In this document: piece by piece, positions 37,128 through 46,366 of the stretch
Numbering within the stretch: the stretch's first letter is position 1
Layout of the letters: each line of letters starts with the position of its first letter
From: an uncultured Bacilli bacterium
Lineage (GTDB): Bacteria > Bacillota_I > Bacilli_A > RF39 > UBA660
Length of the DNA: 64,000 nucleotides
NCBI GenBank assembly: GCA_947629935.1
Contig: CANRFQ010000002.1
Location: forward strand, 39,787-103,786
Reading direction: 5' to 3'
Notes under the pieces: model-generated
The model's input: only the letters and a program-made list of their open reading frames with translations
Told to the model about the DNA's origin: nothing
Databases searched by the model: none
Translations under genes and position numbers: made by a program

Positions 37128-40070
37128 CTATAAGTTTTCTAATTTTACACTAACTAATTTACTAATACCACTCTCTTGCATTGTAATTCCATATAAGACA
37201 TCAGCAAATTCCATAGTTTTTTTCTTATGCGTAATAATAATAAATTGACTTTTATCTTTTTTCTCAGCTAAATAATTACCAAACATATCCACATTAGCTT
37301 CATCTAAAGCTGCCTCTACTTCATCTAGAATAACAAAAGGAACAGGGTTAACATTTAATATTGCAAATAACAAGGAAATTGCAGTTAAAGTTTTTTCACC
37401 ACCTGACAAAAGGCCAATAGAATTTAATTTCTTTCCAGGAGGTTCGGCAATAATTTCAATGCCTGTTTCCAACATATTATCAGGATCAGTTAACTTTAAA
37501 GTACCTATGCCTCCTTTGAATAACTTTTGAAAAACTTTTTGAAATTCAATTTCAATTTTAGCAAACGTCTTACTAAAACGTTCTACCATTATATTATCCA
37601 TCTCCGCAATAATGTTTTCTAAATTAACGATGGAAGTCTCCAAATCATTTTTTTGATTAGTTAGGAAAGAATATCTTTCATGAACTCGTTTAAATTCTTC
37701 AATTGCTCCGGTATTAACATCTTTGTAATTTAAAATAGTTTTTTTGAGCTTAGTAACCATTTGCGCTGCTAAATTTTGTTCTACATCTAAGGAATAACTA
37801 GCAACTGCTTTCTCATATGTCATATTATATGTTTCATTTAAAATATTTAGAAGATTATCTAAATGAACATCCATTTTTCCTATTTCGATTTCTTTAGTTT
37901 TTAACTCTTGGATCTTCGTATTATAATTACTATTTTTTTCGCGATTAGCTTTTTCTAAATCATTTAATTCTAAAAATATAGTATTTTTTTGAGCTTTTAA
38001 ATTATTTAATTCTTTTTCTAATAAATCCTTATTACTCGTTTTTTGATAATATTCTTCCAATAATTTATTTAAATTTTCGTCTAGTTTATTATCTTTAATA
38101 TTTTGAGCGCCTAAAAATTCGTTATGTTTAGATTTATATTTTTCTTCGAAGTCATTTAAAGAAATCTTTTTGCGATTAACATTTTCTTGAACTACCATAA
38201 CCTCGCTATTTAATTTAGTGACTTCCTCATGCCATTTTTTGACTTCTTCTGTATTTTTAGCAGTTACTTCATTAATGTTATTTATTTCTATCGTTATATT
38301 AGCCATAGTACTTTTTAATTTATTAAGTTTTTCTTTTTGCATAATTGTACTATTACTATTTTTAAAAGTTCCCCCAGAAATAGCACCACCTGTATGTAAG
38401 ATCTCCCCATCTAATGAGACAATACGATAGCGATAATTGATGAGTTTGCCTATTTTATTTAAAGAGTCAATATTATCGACAATAATAACATTACCTAATT
38501 GATTTTCGACTATTTCATCATATATTGGGTCATTTTTAACAAGATTATGAGCAACATTAATAAAACCTGGTGTACTTTTTAAAATATTCATTGTGGTATT
38601 ATCAATAAATTTTCGTTTAATAATATTTAAAGGAAAAAAAGTCGCCCTTCCTAATTTGTTATCTTTTAAGTAATTAATTGCTGTTTTTGCACTACTTTCA
38701 TTATCAACGACTATAATATTTGCTGAATATCCTAAAGCTATATCAATTGCTGTGGCATATTTATCATCCACTTCAATTATTTTTCCGATTGTATTATGGA
38801 TGCCAGTAAGCCGAGGATTACTTAAAACTCCTCTAACTGCTAATGGTAATTTTTCGCTATTTTCAATATTACTTTCTAATATTTCTATTTGATTGGCCAA
38901 ATTTAATTGCTCTTTATTTTTATTTAGAAGCTTCGTATTGTATTCTTCACTTTTCATGACTTTTGTTTGATATTCTTTTAAAATAGTTTGATATTTACTA
39001 TCTTTTTCCTTTAGCTCTTTTTGAAGAATTTCTAACTCTTTTTTCAAATTTTCGATATTTTTTTGAATCGTTAATTCATCTTCTTTTAAATTAATTAAAT
39101 TGCTTTGCAAAAAGGATGAATTAGTTTCATATTTTTGTCTTTCGATTGTTAGTTGCTTTTGACTATTTAAATCAGCTATCTCTTTAGATAAAGTAATAAT
39201 TTCTTCATTAACAGAGGCAATTTTTTCCTCGATTTTCACATTTTCTAATTTTAAGCTTTCAATCTTAACACTTTCTTCATTATTAGCTAAATTAACATTT
39301 TCCAGCTCTTTATTTAATTTTTCCACTTCATTTTTTAAAGTTTTATAATTGCTATTAATATCGGTAATTTCTTGAGCAATTAAAGCAACTTCGAGATTTT
39401 TTAATTCTTCTTTTTTAGTCAAATACTCTTGGGCAATTGTCGCTTGATGTTCTAGATGTTGATGATTATCTTCGAGTTCGGCAATAATTAAATCAATTTT
39501 TTCTAAATTGTCCTTTACTTTTAAAAGCTTGCGATTTGTTTCCTCTTTACGTTTTTTATATTTTAAAACGCCCGCCGCACTTTCAAAAATCACTCTTCTT
39601 TCTTCGGGTTTACTATTAATTACATCAGCCACTGAACCTTGGGAAATTATATTAAATGATTCTTTTCCCGCTCCACTATCGATAAATAAATCAGTTATAT
39701 CCTTAAGGCGCACTTTAGCATTATTAATAAAATATTCGTTTTCGCCGGTTTTATATAAAACGCGCTTTACTTCTACTGTTGTAAATTCCGTATGTAAATA
39801 TTTATCGCTATTATCAAAAGTTAGAGCCACATAAGCTCTATTCATAGCTTTTCGTGATTTACTTCCGGCAAAAATAACATCACTCATGGAATTAGTTGCT
39901 CTTAAAGCCTTAATTGATTGCTCACCTAAAACCCATTTAACTGCATCAACTACATTACTTTTACCACTACCATTAGGACCAACAATGCCTGTTATTCCTT
40001 CTTTTAAATCTATTTCAGTAATATCAGCAAACGACTTAAATCCGTGCGATTTAATACTTTTAAGATACAT
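37128..40070 (-). CDS. smc: Chromosome segregation protein SMC
   Basis: 980 residues. Walker A GPNGSGKS at 31–38, a long N-terminal coiled coil, a hinge (VRGVLSNPRLTGI to RYRIVSLDGEILHTGGAISGG, quoted in part: GEILHTGGAISGG) around 400–550, a second coiled coil, then the signature LLSGGEKTLTAI and Walker B FVILDEVEAALDEANV. SMC condenses and organises the chromosome with ScpA/ScpB. The length is about 200 residues below the usual 1,180, the missing part being coiled-coil arms. The rnc–smc order is conserved; the smc start lies 12 bp after the rnc stop. Confidence 0.95.
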   Translation of the reverse strand: MYLKSIKSHGFKSFADITEIDLKEGITGIVGPNGSGKSNVVDAVKWVLGEQSIKALRATNSMSDVIFAGSKSRKAMNRAYVALTFDNSDKYLHTEFTTVEVKRVLYKTGENEYFINNAKVRLKDITDLFIDSGAGKESFNIISQGSVADVINSKPEERRVIFESAAGVLKYKKRKEETNRKLLKVKDNLEKIDLIIAELEDNHQHLEHQATIAQEYLTKKEELKNLEVALIAQEITDINSNYKTLKNEVEKLNKELENVNLANNEESVKIESLKLENVKIEEKIASVNEEIITLSKEIADLNSQKQLTIERQKYETNSSFLQSNLINLKEDELTIQKNIENLKKELEILQKELKEKDSKYQTILKEYQTKVMKSEEYNTKLLNKNKEQLNLANQIEILESNIENSEKLPLAVRGVLSNPRLTGIHNTIGKIIEVDDKYATAIDIALGYSANIIVVDNESSAKTAINYLKDNKLGRATFFPLNIIKRKFIDNTTMNILKSTPGFINVAHNLVKNDPIYDEIVENQLGNVIIVDNIDSLNKIGKLINYRYRIVSLDGEILHTGGAISGGTFKNSNSTIMQKEKLNKLKSTMANITIEINNINEVTAKNTEEVKKWHEEVTKLNSEVMVVQENVNRKKISLNDFEEKYKSKHNEFLGAQNIKDNKLDENLNKLLEEYYQKTSNKDLLEKELNNLKAQKNTIFLELNDLEKANREKNSNYNTKIQELKTKEIEIGKMDVHLDNLLNILNETYNMTYEKAVASYSLDVEQNLAAQMVTKLKKTILNYKDVNTGAIEEFKRVHERYSFLTNQKNDLETSIVNLENIIAEMDNIMVERFSKTFAKIEIEFQKVFQKLFKGGIGTLKLTDPDNMLETGIEIIAEPPGKKLNSIGLLSGGEKTLTAISLLFAILNVNPVPFVILDEVEAALDEANVDMFGNYLAEKKDKSQFIIITHKKKTMEFADVLYGITMQESGISKLVSVKLENL

Positions 40071-40082
40071 CTAAATCACTTC

Positions 40083-40730
40083 CTATTTAGCAATTTTTAA
40101 ATAAGCATCATAAGCTGCATTTTGTTCAGCTTCTTTTTTACTTTTTCCTACACCCTTGCCATATATTATATCGTCAATTTTCACAATGACTTCAAAACGC
40201 TTATTATGAGAAGGACCAGTTTCCTTGATTAAAACATACTCTAAAGAATTACGAGTTGTTTGCGTATACTCCTGAAGTAAAGATTTATAATCACCTAAGA
40301 AAATATGATTATCTTTAACATAAGGAATAGCAATATCATCGACAATTTCTTTGGCTTTTTCTAAACCAAATTCTAAATAAACTGCTCCTAAAACACTTTC
40401 AAAAATATCAGCAATAATATTATCAGAAATATTTTTTTCTTCCCCATGACCTACTTTAATAAAAGAAATTAATCCTAAATCTTCTGAATAAACTCTTAAA
40501 GCCTGTTCACAAACAAAACTAGCACGAACTTTACTCATTTTACCTTCTGGATAGGATGTATTTTTAAATAAATATTCACTCATAATAATTTGTAAAACGG
40601 CATCCCCTAAAAACTCTAGGCGTTCGTAGTTTTCCCCACCATGTTCATTACTGTAAGAACTATGCGTTAAGGCAGTATTTATTAAAGTTTCATTTTTAAA
40701 TTTAATTCCGTATTTAGCTAAAAATTGCAT
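40083..40730 (-). CDS. rnc: Ribonuclease III
   Basis: 215 residues. The catalytic domain carries the signature NYERLEFLGDAVLQ with the acidic metal ligands, and a second acidic helix IIADIFESVLGAVYLE. The C-terminal double-stranded-RNA-binding domain runs from about 150 (YKSLLQEYTQ) to KSKKEAEQNAAYDAYLKI. It processes rRNA precursors and other duplex RNA. It forms an operon with smc downstream. Confidence 0.95.
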   Translation of the reverse strand: MQFLAKYGIKFKNETLINTALTHSSYSNEHGGENYERLEFLGDAVLQIIMSEYLFKNTSYPEGKMSKVRASFVCEQALRVYSEDLGLISFIKVGHGEEKNISDNIIADIFESVLGAVYLEFGLEKAKEIVDDIAIPYVKDNHIFLGDYKSLLQEYTQTTRNSLEYVLIKETGPSHNKRFEVIVKIDDIIYGKGVGKSKKEAEQNAAYDAYLKIAK

Positions 40731-40757
40731 TTAATCTTCACCTTTAAACATTATAAC

Positions 40758-40777
40758 AAAAAAGACCTTTAAGGTCT
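40758..40777 (-). terminator. Terminator of the 40776–42482 gene
   Basis: The palindrome AGACCTTTAAGGTCT followed on the minus strand by six T, at the stop of the gene. Confidence 0.6.
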
Positions 40778-42482
40778 ATTTTAATTTTAAATTTCTAATT
40801 GGTCCCTCTTCTAAAAGAGCTGCTTCCTCACCATTTACCACAAATATAGGTCTATTATCCTTATTTTCAAAGTCTACTTTACCATTTATTAAAGGAGCAT
40901 TAACTCCTAGATTTTCAAATTGGCTAGTTAACGTATTTAAAAATCTTGTACGGTCATATCTATCCGTAATAACGATATAATTTAAAACTAGTTTAATATA
41001 ATCATAAGTATCTAATACTACTTCTTTTTGCGGATTAATAACTATTTTGCGATAGTAAGACTTCGCCATTTGTGGAATATGTTTTGTAATAATTACATAT
41101 CCATTTAAAGCTGCAATATTAAATGAAGTCTGGTCTTTTAAATTTAAATCATACTTTCGGTAAGGAAAATCTTCCATAACTACTCTAAATTGTTTGTCAA
41201 AAACCGTAACTGTATCATTTTCAAAATTTAAACCATAACCATAATCCGAATCAACATTAAAATTATGTTTTTGGCAAGGACTATCAATTAAAGTATTAGT
41301 CATTGCATTATATAATTTAACTTTTCTATAAAGCCAAGTTCTATCATAGTCTTTATCTTTAATAGTAACACATTCTTCTTGCGGAATTTCAAATAAAAGC
41401 TCATCTCCATAAGTTAAAGAATTTACATATACACCAGGTATTTTGCTAATTAAGTTAAAATCTTTATCATAAAAACTAAATATCTGTTCTTTGACATTAA
41501 CATCCGCAATTAACTCATCTTGCCCGACAAAAATGGTTGGGTTCCAATATTCATATTGTTCAATTCGTAAATGAGAAAGAGTTTTTTCGGTATCTAAATT
41601 AATAAAGAAATGACGATTTATTTGCTTTTCATTTTGCTTATAAGGTAGTAAAAGTTTAAACACATTACCTATAACATCCGTATCTAAAATTTCATTATAC
41701 TTTTCTAATTCCGGAAGATTAATAGTTTTAATTAAATTTAAATTAATATCATATTTTTCTATAGAGTTTTTTAAAACTAAAACTATTTCCCCTGTTTTTT
41801 CTAAATACTGAGGCATCCCAATAACATTTTCATTAATCGTTAAAGTATTTACTTTTAGCTTAGAATTATCATGTAAAGACATAATAGATATTGCTTCTTT
41901 TTGAATAACTACCAAATTATCTTGATAAAGATATACCCACCCTCTAATATTATCCATAACTACTTGATTATCTAAATTTTTAATTACACGATTACGGTCG
42001 TGAAAATTAACTTCTTTATCAAAATCAACCTTTTCGGCAAAGATATACAAACCATTACCATAGGCTACTTCATAGGTATAGCCAGGCGGCGGAATTATCG
42101 ATTTTTTCTTTTGAATATCAAATAATTCCTCTTCATCTTTAAAAGTTTCTCTATTATGATAATTAGCTATAATTACCCTTTCATCAACTTTATAAATAAA
42201 CTGACAATCATCTTTTTCATAAATAACTTTCTTAGTTTCTAAATCAACTAAAAAAGCGCGATAATGTTTTCTTAATACTCCATATTTACGATTATTTAAT
42301 TCAATTATACGATTACAAACATTATAGCCCGAAATATCATAAATTTCCTTATCTTTCATTAATATTTTTTGACCATTATCAAAAGCAAGCAAATAATAGC
42401 CTTCAATTTCACTTATATCTTTAATTTTTAAAGATTTATAATTATCTAAAGAATTATTATTGCTTGTTAAATCATTTGCCAT
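40776..42482 (-). CDS. Hypothetical beta-propeller-like protein, 568 aa
   Basis: Not recognised. Beta-rich from about residue 20 to 540 with recurring strand-turn units (FVDLETKKVIYE, LFDIQKKKSII, VNVKEQIFSFYDKDFNLISKIPG in part, FENDTVTVFDKQFRVV), the style of a WD/kelch-like propeller with DxxxxxI turns. There is no signal peptide and no membrane segment, so it is probably cytoplasmic. A gene-specific terminator and a divergent yidD show it is a single-gene unit. Function unknown. Confidence 0.6.
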   Translation of the reverse strand: MANDLTSNNNSLDNYKSLKIKDISEIEGYYLLAFDNGQKILMKDKEIYDISGYNVCNRIIELNNRKYGVLRKHYRAFLVDLETKKVIYEKDDCQFIYKVDERVIIANYHNRETFKDEEELFDIQKKKSIIPPPGYTYEVAYGNGLYIFAEKVDFDKEVNFHDRNRVIKNLDNQVVMDNIRGWVYLYQDNLVVIQKEAISIMSLHDNSKLKVNTLTINENVIGMPQYLEKTGEIVLVLKNSIEKYDINLNLIKTINLPELEKYNEILDTDVIGNVFKLLLPYKQNEKQINRHFFINLDTEKTLSHLRIEQYEYWNPTIFVGQDELIADVNVKEQIFSFYDKDFNLISKIPGVYVNSLTYGDELLFEIPQEECVTIKDKDYDRTWLYRKVKLYNAMTNTLIDSPCQKHNFNVDSDYGYGLNFENDTVTVFDKQFRVVMEDFPYRKYDLNLKDQTSFNIAALNGYVIITKHIPQMAKSYYRKIVINPQKEVVLDTYDYIKLVLNYIVITDRYDRTRFLNTLTSQFENLGVNAPLINGKVDFENKDNRPIFVVNGEEAALLEEGPIRNLKLK

Positions 42483-42571
42483 ATAAACCTCCCACTAAAA
42501 TTAGTATAACATAAAAAGATATCTATTTTACAAAAATGACTATTTATAGTAAACTATAAGAGGTGAAGCTA

Positions 42572-42796
42572 ATGAAACATCTTTTAATTAGAATCATTAA
42601 ATTATATCAAATTACTCCCGTAAGTTCTCATCAAAGTTGTCGTTTTACTCCTACTTGTTCTAATTATGCTATTGAAGCAATCGAAACTTACGGAGCATTT
42701 AAAGGAAGTATCTTAGCTATCAAAAGAATATTGAGGTGTAGACCTCTAGGTACTTTTGGTTATGATCCAGTACCTAAAAAGGAGGAAAAAATGTGA
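42572..42796 (+). CDS. yidD: Membrane protein insertion efficiency factor YidD
   Basis: 74 residues. The complete family signature is present: [20 protein letters not shown], then [17 protein letters not shown], and GYDPVP. YidD assists YidC-dependent membrane insertion at the inner membrane surface through an amphipathic N-helix. GAGGTGAAG precedes ATG 42572. Its stop overlaps the GTG start of the next gene by 4 nt, so the two are translationally coupled. Confidence 0.93.
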   Translation: MKHLLIRIIKLYQITPVSSHQSCRFTPTCSNYAIEAIETYGAFKGSILAIKRILRCRPLGTFGYDPVPKKEEKM

Positions 42797-43665
42797 AAAA
42801 GTTTTTAAGATTATTAGTTATTATTGGCGTTTTATTTTTAGGAGCAAGTTGTGACAATAAAATTTTAGTGGAAAAGCAAGAACAAATCTATACTACTGTT
42901 TATCCCATAGAATTTCTAGCCGATACTTTATATGGAGAAAATGTGGAAATAAGTTCAATATTCCCCGATGGTAGCAATCCAACTGATTATAAATTAACTA
43001 ATAAACAATTAAACGATTATAGTCTAGGAAGTATATTTATCTATAATGGATTAACTGATGAAAAAGATATTGCTCAAAAATTAATCAATAAAAATAATAG
43101 ATTAAAAATAATTGATGTTTCATATGGTTTAACTTTAGAAAATGGAGCCGAAGAATTATGGTTAAGTCCAAGTAACTTCTTGATGTTATCTGCTACCGTC
43201 AAAGATAATTTAATGGAAATATTAAATAGCAAATATGCAACGGAAACAATTGAAGAAAATTACAAAGAATTAAAAACAGAAGTATCGCAAATGGATGCTG
43301 AATTACGAATTATTGCTGCTAATGTGGATAATCCGACTCTCGTAGTTGATTCTAATATTTTTAATTTTTATAAAAAATATGGTTATCAAGTAATTTCTCT
43401 AGAAGATGAAGAAAATATTACTCCTAACTCTTTAGCAACTATTCAAAAAAATTTCCAAAATGGCACATACAAATATATACTAACTAGAGATGATAAAGAA
43501 CAAAGTGAAATAGCAACAAACTTAATCAATAATTATAAAGCCCAAGCTGTACCAATGAAAGTTATGGCCACAATAAAAGAAGACGATCGAAAAAACAAAG
43601 AGAACTATTATACTTTAATGCAAACAAATATTGAAAATATTCGTAATGTTATTATTGGTAATTAA
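42793..43665 (+). CDS. ZnuA/TroA-like substrate-binding lipoprotein lacking the usual metal ligands
   Basis: 290 residues. A signal peptide ends in the lipobox LGASC with Cys20, so the mature protein is a lipoprotein. The fold follows cluster A-I metal-binding proteins: [15 protein letters not shown], the [16 protein letters not shown] loop, [13 protein letters not shown], and [15 protein letters not shown]. In each place where ZnuA/TroA proteins carry a metal-binding His (PHxYE, HxW, HxAFxY), this protein has Thr, Leu or Asn. No permease or ATPase gene adjoins. It is either a binding protein with another ligand or a vestigial one. GTG start 42793 overlaps the yidD stop. Confidence 0.65.
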   Translation: MKKFLRLLVIIGVLFLGASCDNKILVEKQEQIYTTVYPIEFLADTLYGENVEISSIFPDGSNPTDYKLTNKQLNDYSLGSIFIYNGLTDEKDIAQKLINKNNRLKIIDVSYGLTLENGAEELWLSPSNFLMLSATVKDNLMEILNSKYATETIEENYKELKTEVSQMDAELRIIAANVDNPTLVVDSNIFNFYKKYGYQVISLEDEENITPNSLATIQKNFQNGTYKYILTRDDKEQSEIATNLINNYKAQAVPMKVMATIKEDDRKNKENYYTLMQTNIENIRNVIIGN

Positions 43666-43697
43666 GCATAATCTTGTAAAAATTATTAATACTAATA

Positions 43698-43726
43698 TTG
43701 ACATGGTGCGCTAAGTATTGTAAAAT
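43698..43726 (+). promoter_or_regulatory. Promoter of tRNA-Ser
   Basis: TTGACA at 43698–43703 and TAAAAT at 43721–43726, 17 bp apart, 22 bp upstream of the tRNA-Ser 5' end. Similar boxes precede tRNA-Lys (TTGTAT 43877, TATAAT 43900) and tRNA-Ile (TTGCAT 44030, TAAAAT 44053). Confidence 0.7.
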
Positions 43727-43747
43727 TTATTTATCGCACTTGGATAT

Positions 43748-43838
43748 GGAGCAGTACTCAAGAGGCTGAAGAGGCGCCCCTGCTAAGGGTGTAGGTCGGG
43801 CAACTGGCGCGAGAGTTCAAATCTCTCCTGCTCCGCCA
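43748..43838 (+). tRNA. tRNA-Ser (anticodon GCU)
   Basis: The acceptor stem GGAGCAG pairs with CTGCTCC, a long variable arm is present as expected for serine, the anticodon loop reads CTGCTAA, and 3' CCA is encoded. Reads AGC/AGU codons. A hairpin terminator follows. Confidence 0.95.
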
Positions 43839-43852
43839 TTTTAAAAAGTAAA

Positions 43853-43874
43853 GTTCTGGTTTCCAGAATTTTTT
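43853..43874 (+). terminator. Terminator after tRNA-Ser
   Basis: TTCTGG–TTT–CCAGAA stem followed by six T. Confidence 0.75.
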
Positions 43875-43924
43875 AATTGTATTATTATTAAAAACATGCT
43901 ATAATCTTCAATGTGATATTTTGT

Positions 43925-44000
43925 GTCTCCTTAGCTCAGTTGGTAGAGCAACTGACTCTTAATCAGTGGGTCTAGGGTTCGAATCCCTAAGGGGACACCA
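43925..44000 (+). tRNA. tRNA-Lys (anticodon CUU)
   Basis: Acceptor GTCTCCT pairs with AGGGGAC, D-arm GCTC…GAGC, anticodon loop CTCTTAA, encoded CCA. Has its own promoter. Confidence 0.95.
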
Positions 44001-44076
44001 TTTTATTTGTTAAAAATAAGAAAAAAGTATTGCATTAAATATAAATTTATTATAAAATTAAAAAGTCGAACGAAAT

Positions 44077-44153
<77 letters not shown>

Positions 44154-44162
44154 TTTTGTTTT

Positions 44163-44238
44163 GGCCAGTTGGTGAAGCGGTTAACACACATGCCTTTCAC
44201 GCATGCATTCACGGGTTCAAATCCCGTACTGGTCACCA
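44163..44238 (+). tRNA. tRNA-Glu (anticodon UUC)
   Basis: Acceptor GGCCAGT pairs with ACTGGTC (one G·U), anticodon loop CTTTCAC, encoded CCA. A natural substrate for the MnmA encoded at 14430–15536. Confidence 0.95.
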
Positions 44239-44251
44239 GGTATTGCTATTT

Positions 44252-44286
44252 AAGTCTTATATTCATATAAGGCTTTTATTTTTTAG
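44252..44286 (+). terminator. Terminator of the tRNA-Ile/Glu unit
   Basis: AAGTCTTATA pairs with TATAAGGCTT across TTCA, followed by TTTATTTTTT. Confidence 0.75.
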
Positions 44287-44325
44287 CAAAAATATGTTAA
44301 AATATACGGCAAGGAGATTGAAAAA

Positions 44326-45540
44326 ATGGAAGAATTAGAAAATAAATATATCGAATTATTATTAAAAAAGTGTCTTAATTTCAAAAAGAGCAAATCTTTA
44401 TTTATTGAATATAATAAAATCAATCAAAGATTCGTAGATAAAGTGATTGCGGAAGCTCAAAAAATGGGAATAAATGATATTGCTATTGATTGTATTGATA
44501 ATGATATTTTAAAAGAAAAATTATTAAATACTGCTACTGAAGATATGCAAAATGATCCATTTTTTAATAAAAATTTATGGAATGATTATGCTCAAAAAGA
44601 TGCGAGCTTTTTAATGTTAGAAACCTTAGTTCCTCACGCTTTTGATGGGGTACCAGCAGAAAAAATTACAATGGCTAATAAAATAAACAGAAGTACAAGA
44701 GAAATATTTCGAGAAAAAGAAACCACCTATCAAATATCATGGTGTATTGCGGCCTTACCTAATGAAATATGGGCTTATGAATTATTTGGCAAACATGAAA
44801 AAGCTTATGAAAAATTATTTAATTTATTAATGCAAATATGTATGGTTGATACTAAAAATCCAATTGAAAGTTGGAATAAATATTTAGAAAAAACTAAAGA
44901 GCTTACTACTAAACTTAATCAATTGCAAATAAAAAAAATGCACTATAAAAATAAATTAGGAACTGATTTATATATAGAAATGCCTGATAAAGTCATTTGG
45001 ACTAGTATTGCTGATATGGCAATACAATATGATATGATAGTAAATATGCCTAGTTATGAAATCTTTAGTTCTCCAAATTATCAAAAAACGAATGGAATTG
45101 TTTATAGTTCACGGCCATTAATCTTTGCCGGAGCCCTAATTGACCATTTTTATCTACGTTTTGAAAATGGAAAAGTAGTAGATTACGATGCTCAAGTAGG
45201 TAAAGACATTTTAAAAGGAATTATCGAAAGTGACCCAAATACTTCTTTTTTAGGAGAGGTAGCATTAGTCAATTATAACTCCCCTGTTTCCAATACTGGA
45301 TTAGTATTTAATAGTACTTTGATTGACGAAAATGCCTCTTGCCATTTAGCATTAGGAGAAGGTTTTGGAGAATGTATAGAAAATGGTCTAAATATGAATA
45401 AAGACCAATTATTAGAAAAAGGTATCAATCAGTCCAAAAATCATGTTGATTTTATGATTGGTACAGATGATTTAGAAATCGAAGCTCAAACTAAAGAAGG
45501 AAAGAGCTTATTATTTAAAAAGGGTAATTTTAATATCTAA
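44326..45540 (+). CDS. M29-family metallo-aminopeptidase
   Basis: 404 residues, typical length for AmpS/PepS. It removes N-terminal residues from peptides in the cytoplasm. Recognisable blocks: SWCIAALPNEIWA, the substrate and metal region VNMPSYEIFSSPN, FLGEVALVNYNSPVSNTGLVF (first Glu), CHLALGEGFGECIENG (His), and HVDFMIGTDDLEIEA (His and Asp). These supply the two-metal site ligands of the family. ATG 44326 follows AAGGAGA. It is transcribed after the tRNA terminator, from TATGTTAAAAT-like upstream sequence. Confidence 0.85.
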   Translation: MEELENKYIELLLKKCLNFKKSKSLFIEYNKINQRFVDKVIAEAQKMGINDIAIDCIDNDILKEKLLNTATEDMQNDPFFNKNLWNDYAQKDASFLMLETLVPHAFDGVPAEKITMANKINRSTREIFREKETTYQISWCIAALPNEIWAYELFGKHEKAYEKLFNLLMQICMVDTKNPIESWNKYLEKTKELTTKLNQLQIKKMHYKNKLGTDLYIEMPDKVIWTSIADMAIQYDMIVNMPSYEIFSSPNYQKTNGIVYSSRPLIFAGALIDHFYLRFENGKVVDYDAQVGKDILKGIIESDPNTSFLGEVALVNYNSPVSNTGLVFNSTLIDENASCHLALGEGFGECIENGLNMNKDQLLEKGINQSKNHVDFMIGTDDLEIEAQTKEGKSLLFKKGNFNI

Positions 45541-45576
45541 AAAATTTATATAATATTTTTAGTGGAAGGAATAAAT

Positions 45577-45870
45577 ATGAAAAATAAGTATCAAAGAATG
45601 CCTAAAACAGAAAAAAAAGCTCTAGAGCAAAAATTCAAGAAAACAGAATATGGTAAAAATTTATTGTATCGTTTAAATAGACTATTAATTATTGGCTTAA
45701 TAGGAATTGGTTTTTCCATTTTGGAATTTATCGTCGCCATTTTTAATAAAAAAGATATATTTGATTTCATCGCTGCTACTCTCCTATTAATTATTTCTAT
45801 TATCTTTATCACAAGTAGCATTAAAACTAAAAATAAACAGCTAAATAATTATGCTTTAAAGCAAAAATAA
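45577..45870 (+). CDS. Small membrane protein, 97 aa
   Basis: A strongly basic N-terminus (about 25 residues) followed by two membrane segments (about 33–52 and 58–80) and a basic tail. No family is recognised. ATG 45577 with GGAAGGA is preferred to 45562. It follows the aminopeptidase and ends at a terminator, so the two may share a transcript. Confidence 0.5.
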   Translation: MKNKYQRMPKTEKKALEQKFKKTEYGKNLLYRLNRLLIIGLIGIGFSILEFIVAIFNKKDIFDFIAATLLLIISIIFITSSIKTKNKQLNNYALKQK

Positions 45871-45890
45871 AATCCTCCTAAGGATTTTTT
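45869..45890 (+). terminator. Intrinsic terminator
   Basis: AAAATCCT–CCTA–AGGATTTT followed by T. Confidence 0.7.
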
Positions 45891-45923
45891 AATTTATAAA
45901 TTTATTTATTCATATATATTATT

Positions 45924-46301
45924 ATGAATAGAACTATCGCTGAAAAATTAAAAGAAACCGCCATCGAAGATATAATTTGGCTTGTATATCTTTTTATTAT
46001 TGGTGCCAATTTATATTCGAACTATTTAGAAAGAGACTACATTAAAAATCATAATCTCCGAAGTCGAGATTTATTTAGACAAATCAATAAATATGTTCTA
46101 ATAATTGCTTTTTTCATATATCTATATTTTGTATATCAAAGTTATGGTTCGGTTCGTAATTTAAAAGCAAATGCCTCGGATAAAAAGGTTTTCTTAACTA
46201 ATTTAACCTTAATAACGGCCGTCTTATTTTTAATAGCTGGCGGTATCAATATTTTTATTCAAAATAATAGTGTTTTTGATGATGAAATAGGCTTAGTATA
46301 A
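45924..46301 (+). CDS. Hypothetical membrane protein, 125 aa
   Basis: Three hydrophobic helices (about 15–35, 53–72, 90–108) and charged loops, Asp/Glu at the C-terminus. Not recognised. No clear ribosome site precedes ATG 45924, so the exact start is uncertain. It lies just before the LytTR response regulator (66 bp gap) and could be a membrane partner, which would be inference from order only. Confidence 0.5.
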   Translation: MNRTIAEKLKETAIEDIIWLVYLFIIGANLYSNYLERDYIKNHNLRSRDLFRQINKYVLIIAFFIYLYFVYQSYGSVRNLKANASDKKVFLTNLTLITAVLFLIAGGINIFIQNNSVFDDEIGLV

Positions 46302-46366
46302 TTTTTTTGCTATTAGAGAATATATGTGATATAATCAAAAAGTGTTACAGAATAGAAGGTGCTTCT

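Noticed and set aside
44156..44338. 60-residue open frame on + strand over tRNA-Glu
   Set aside because: It runs through a tRNA and its terminator; it is not a gene.
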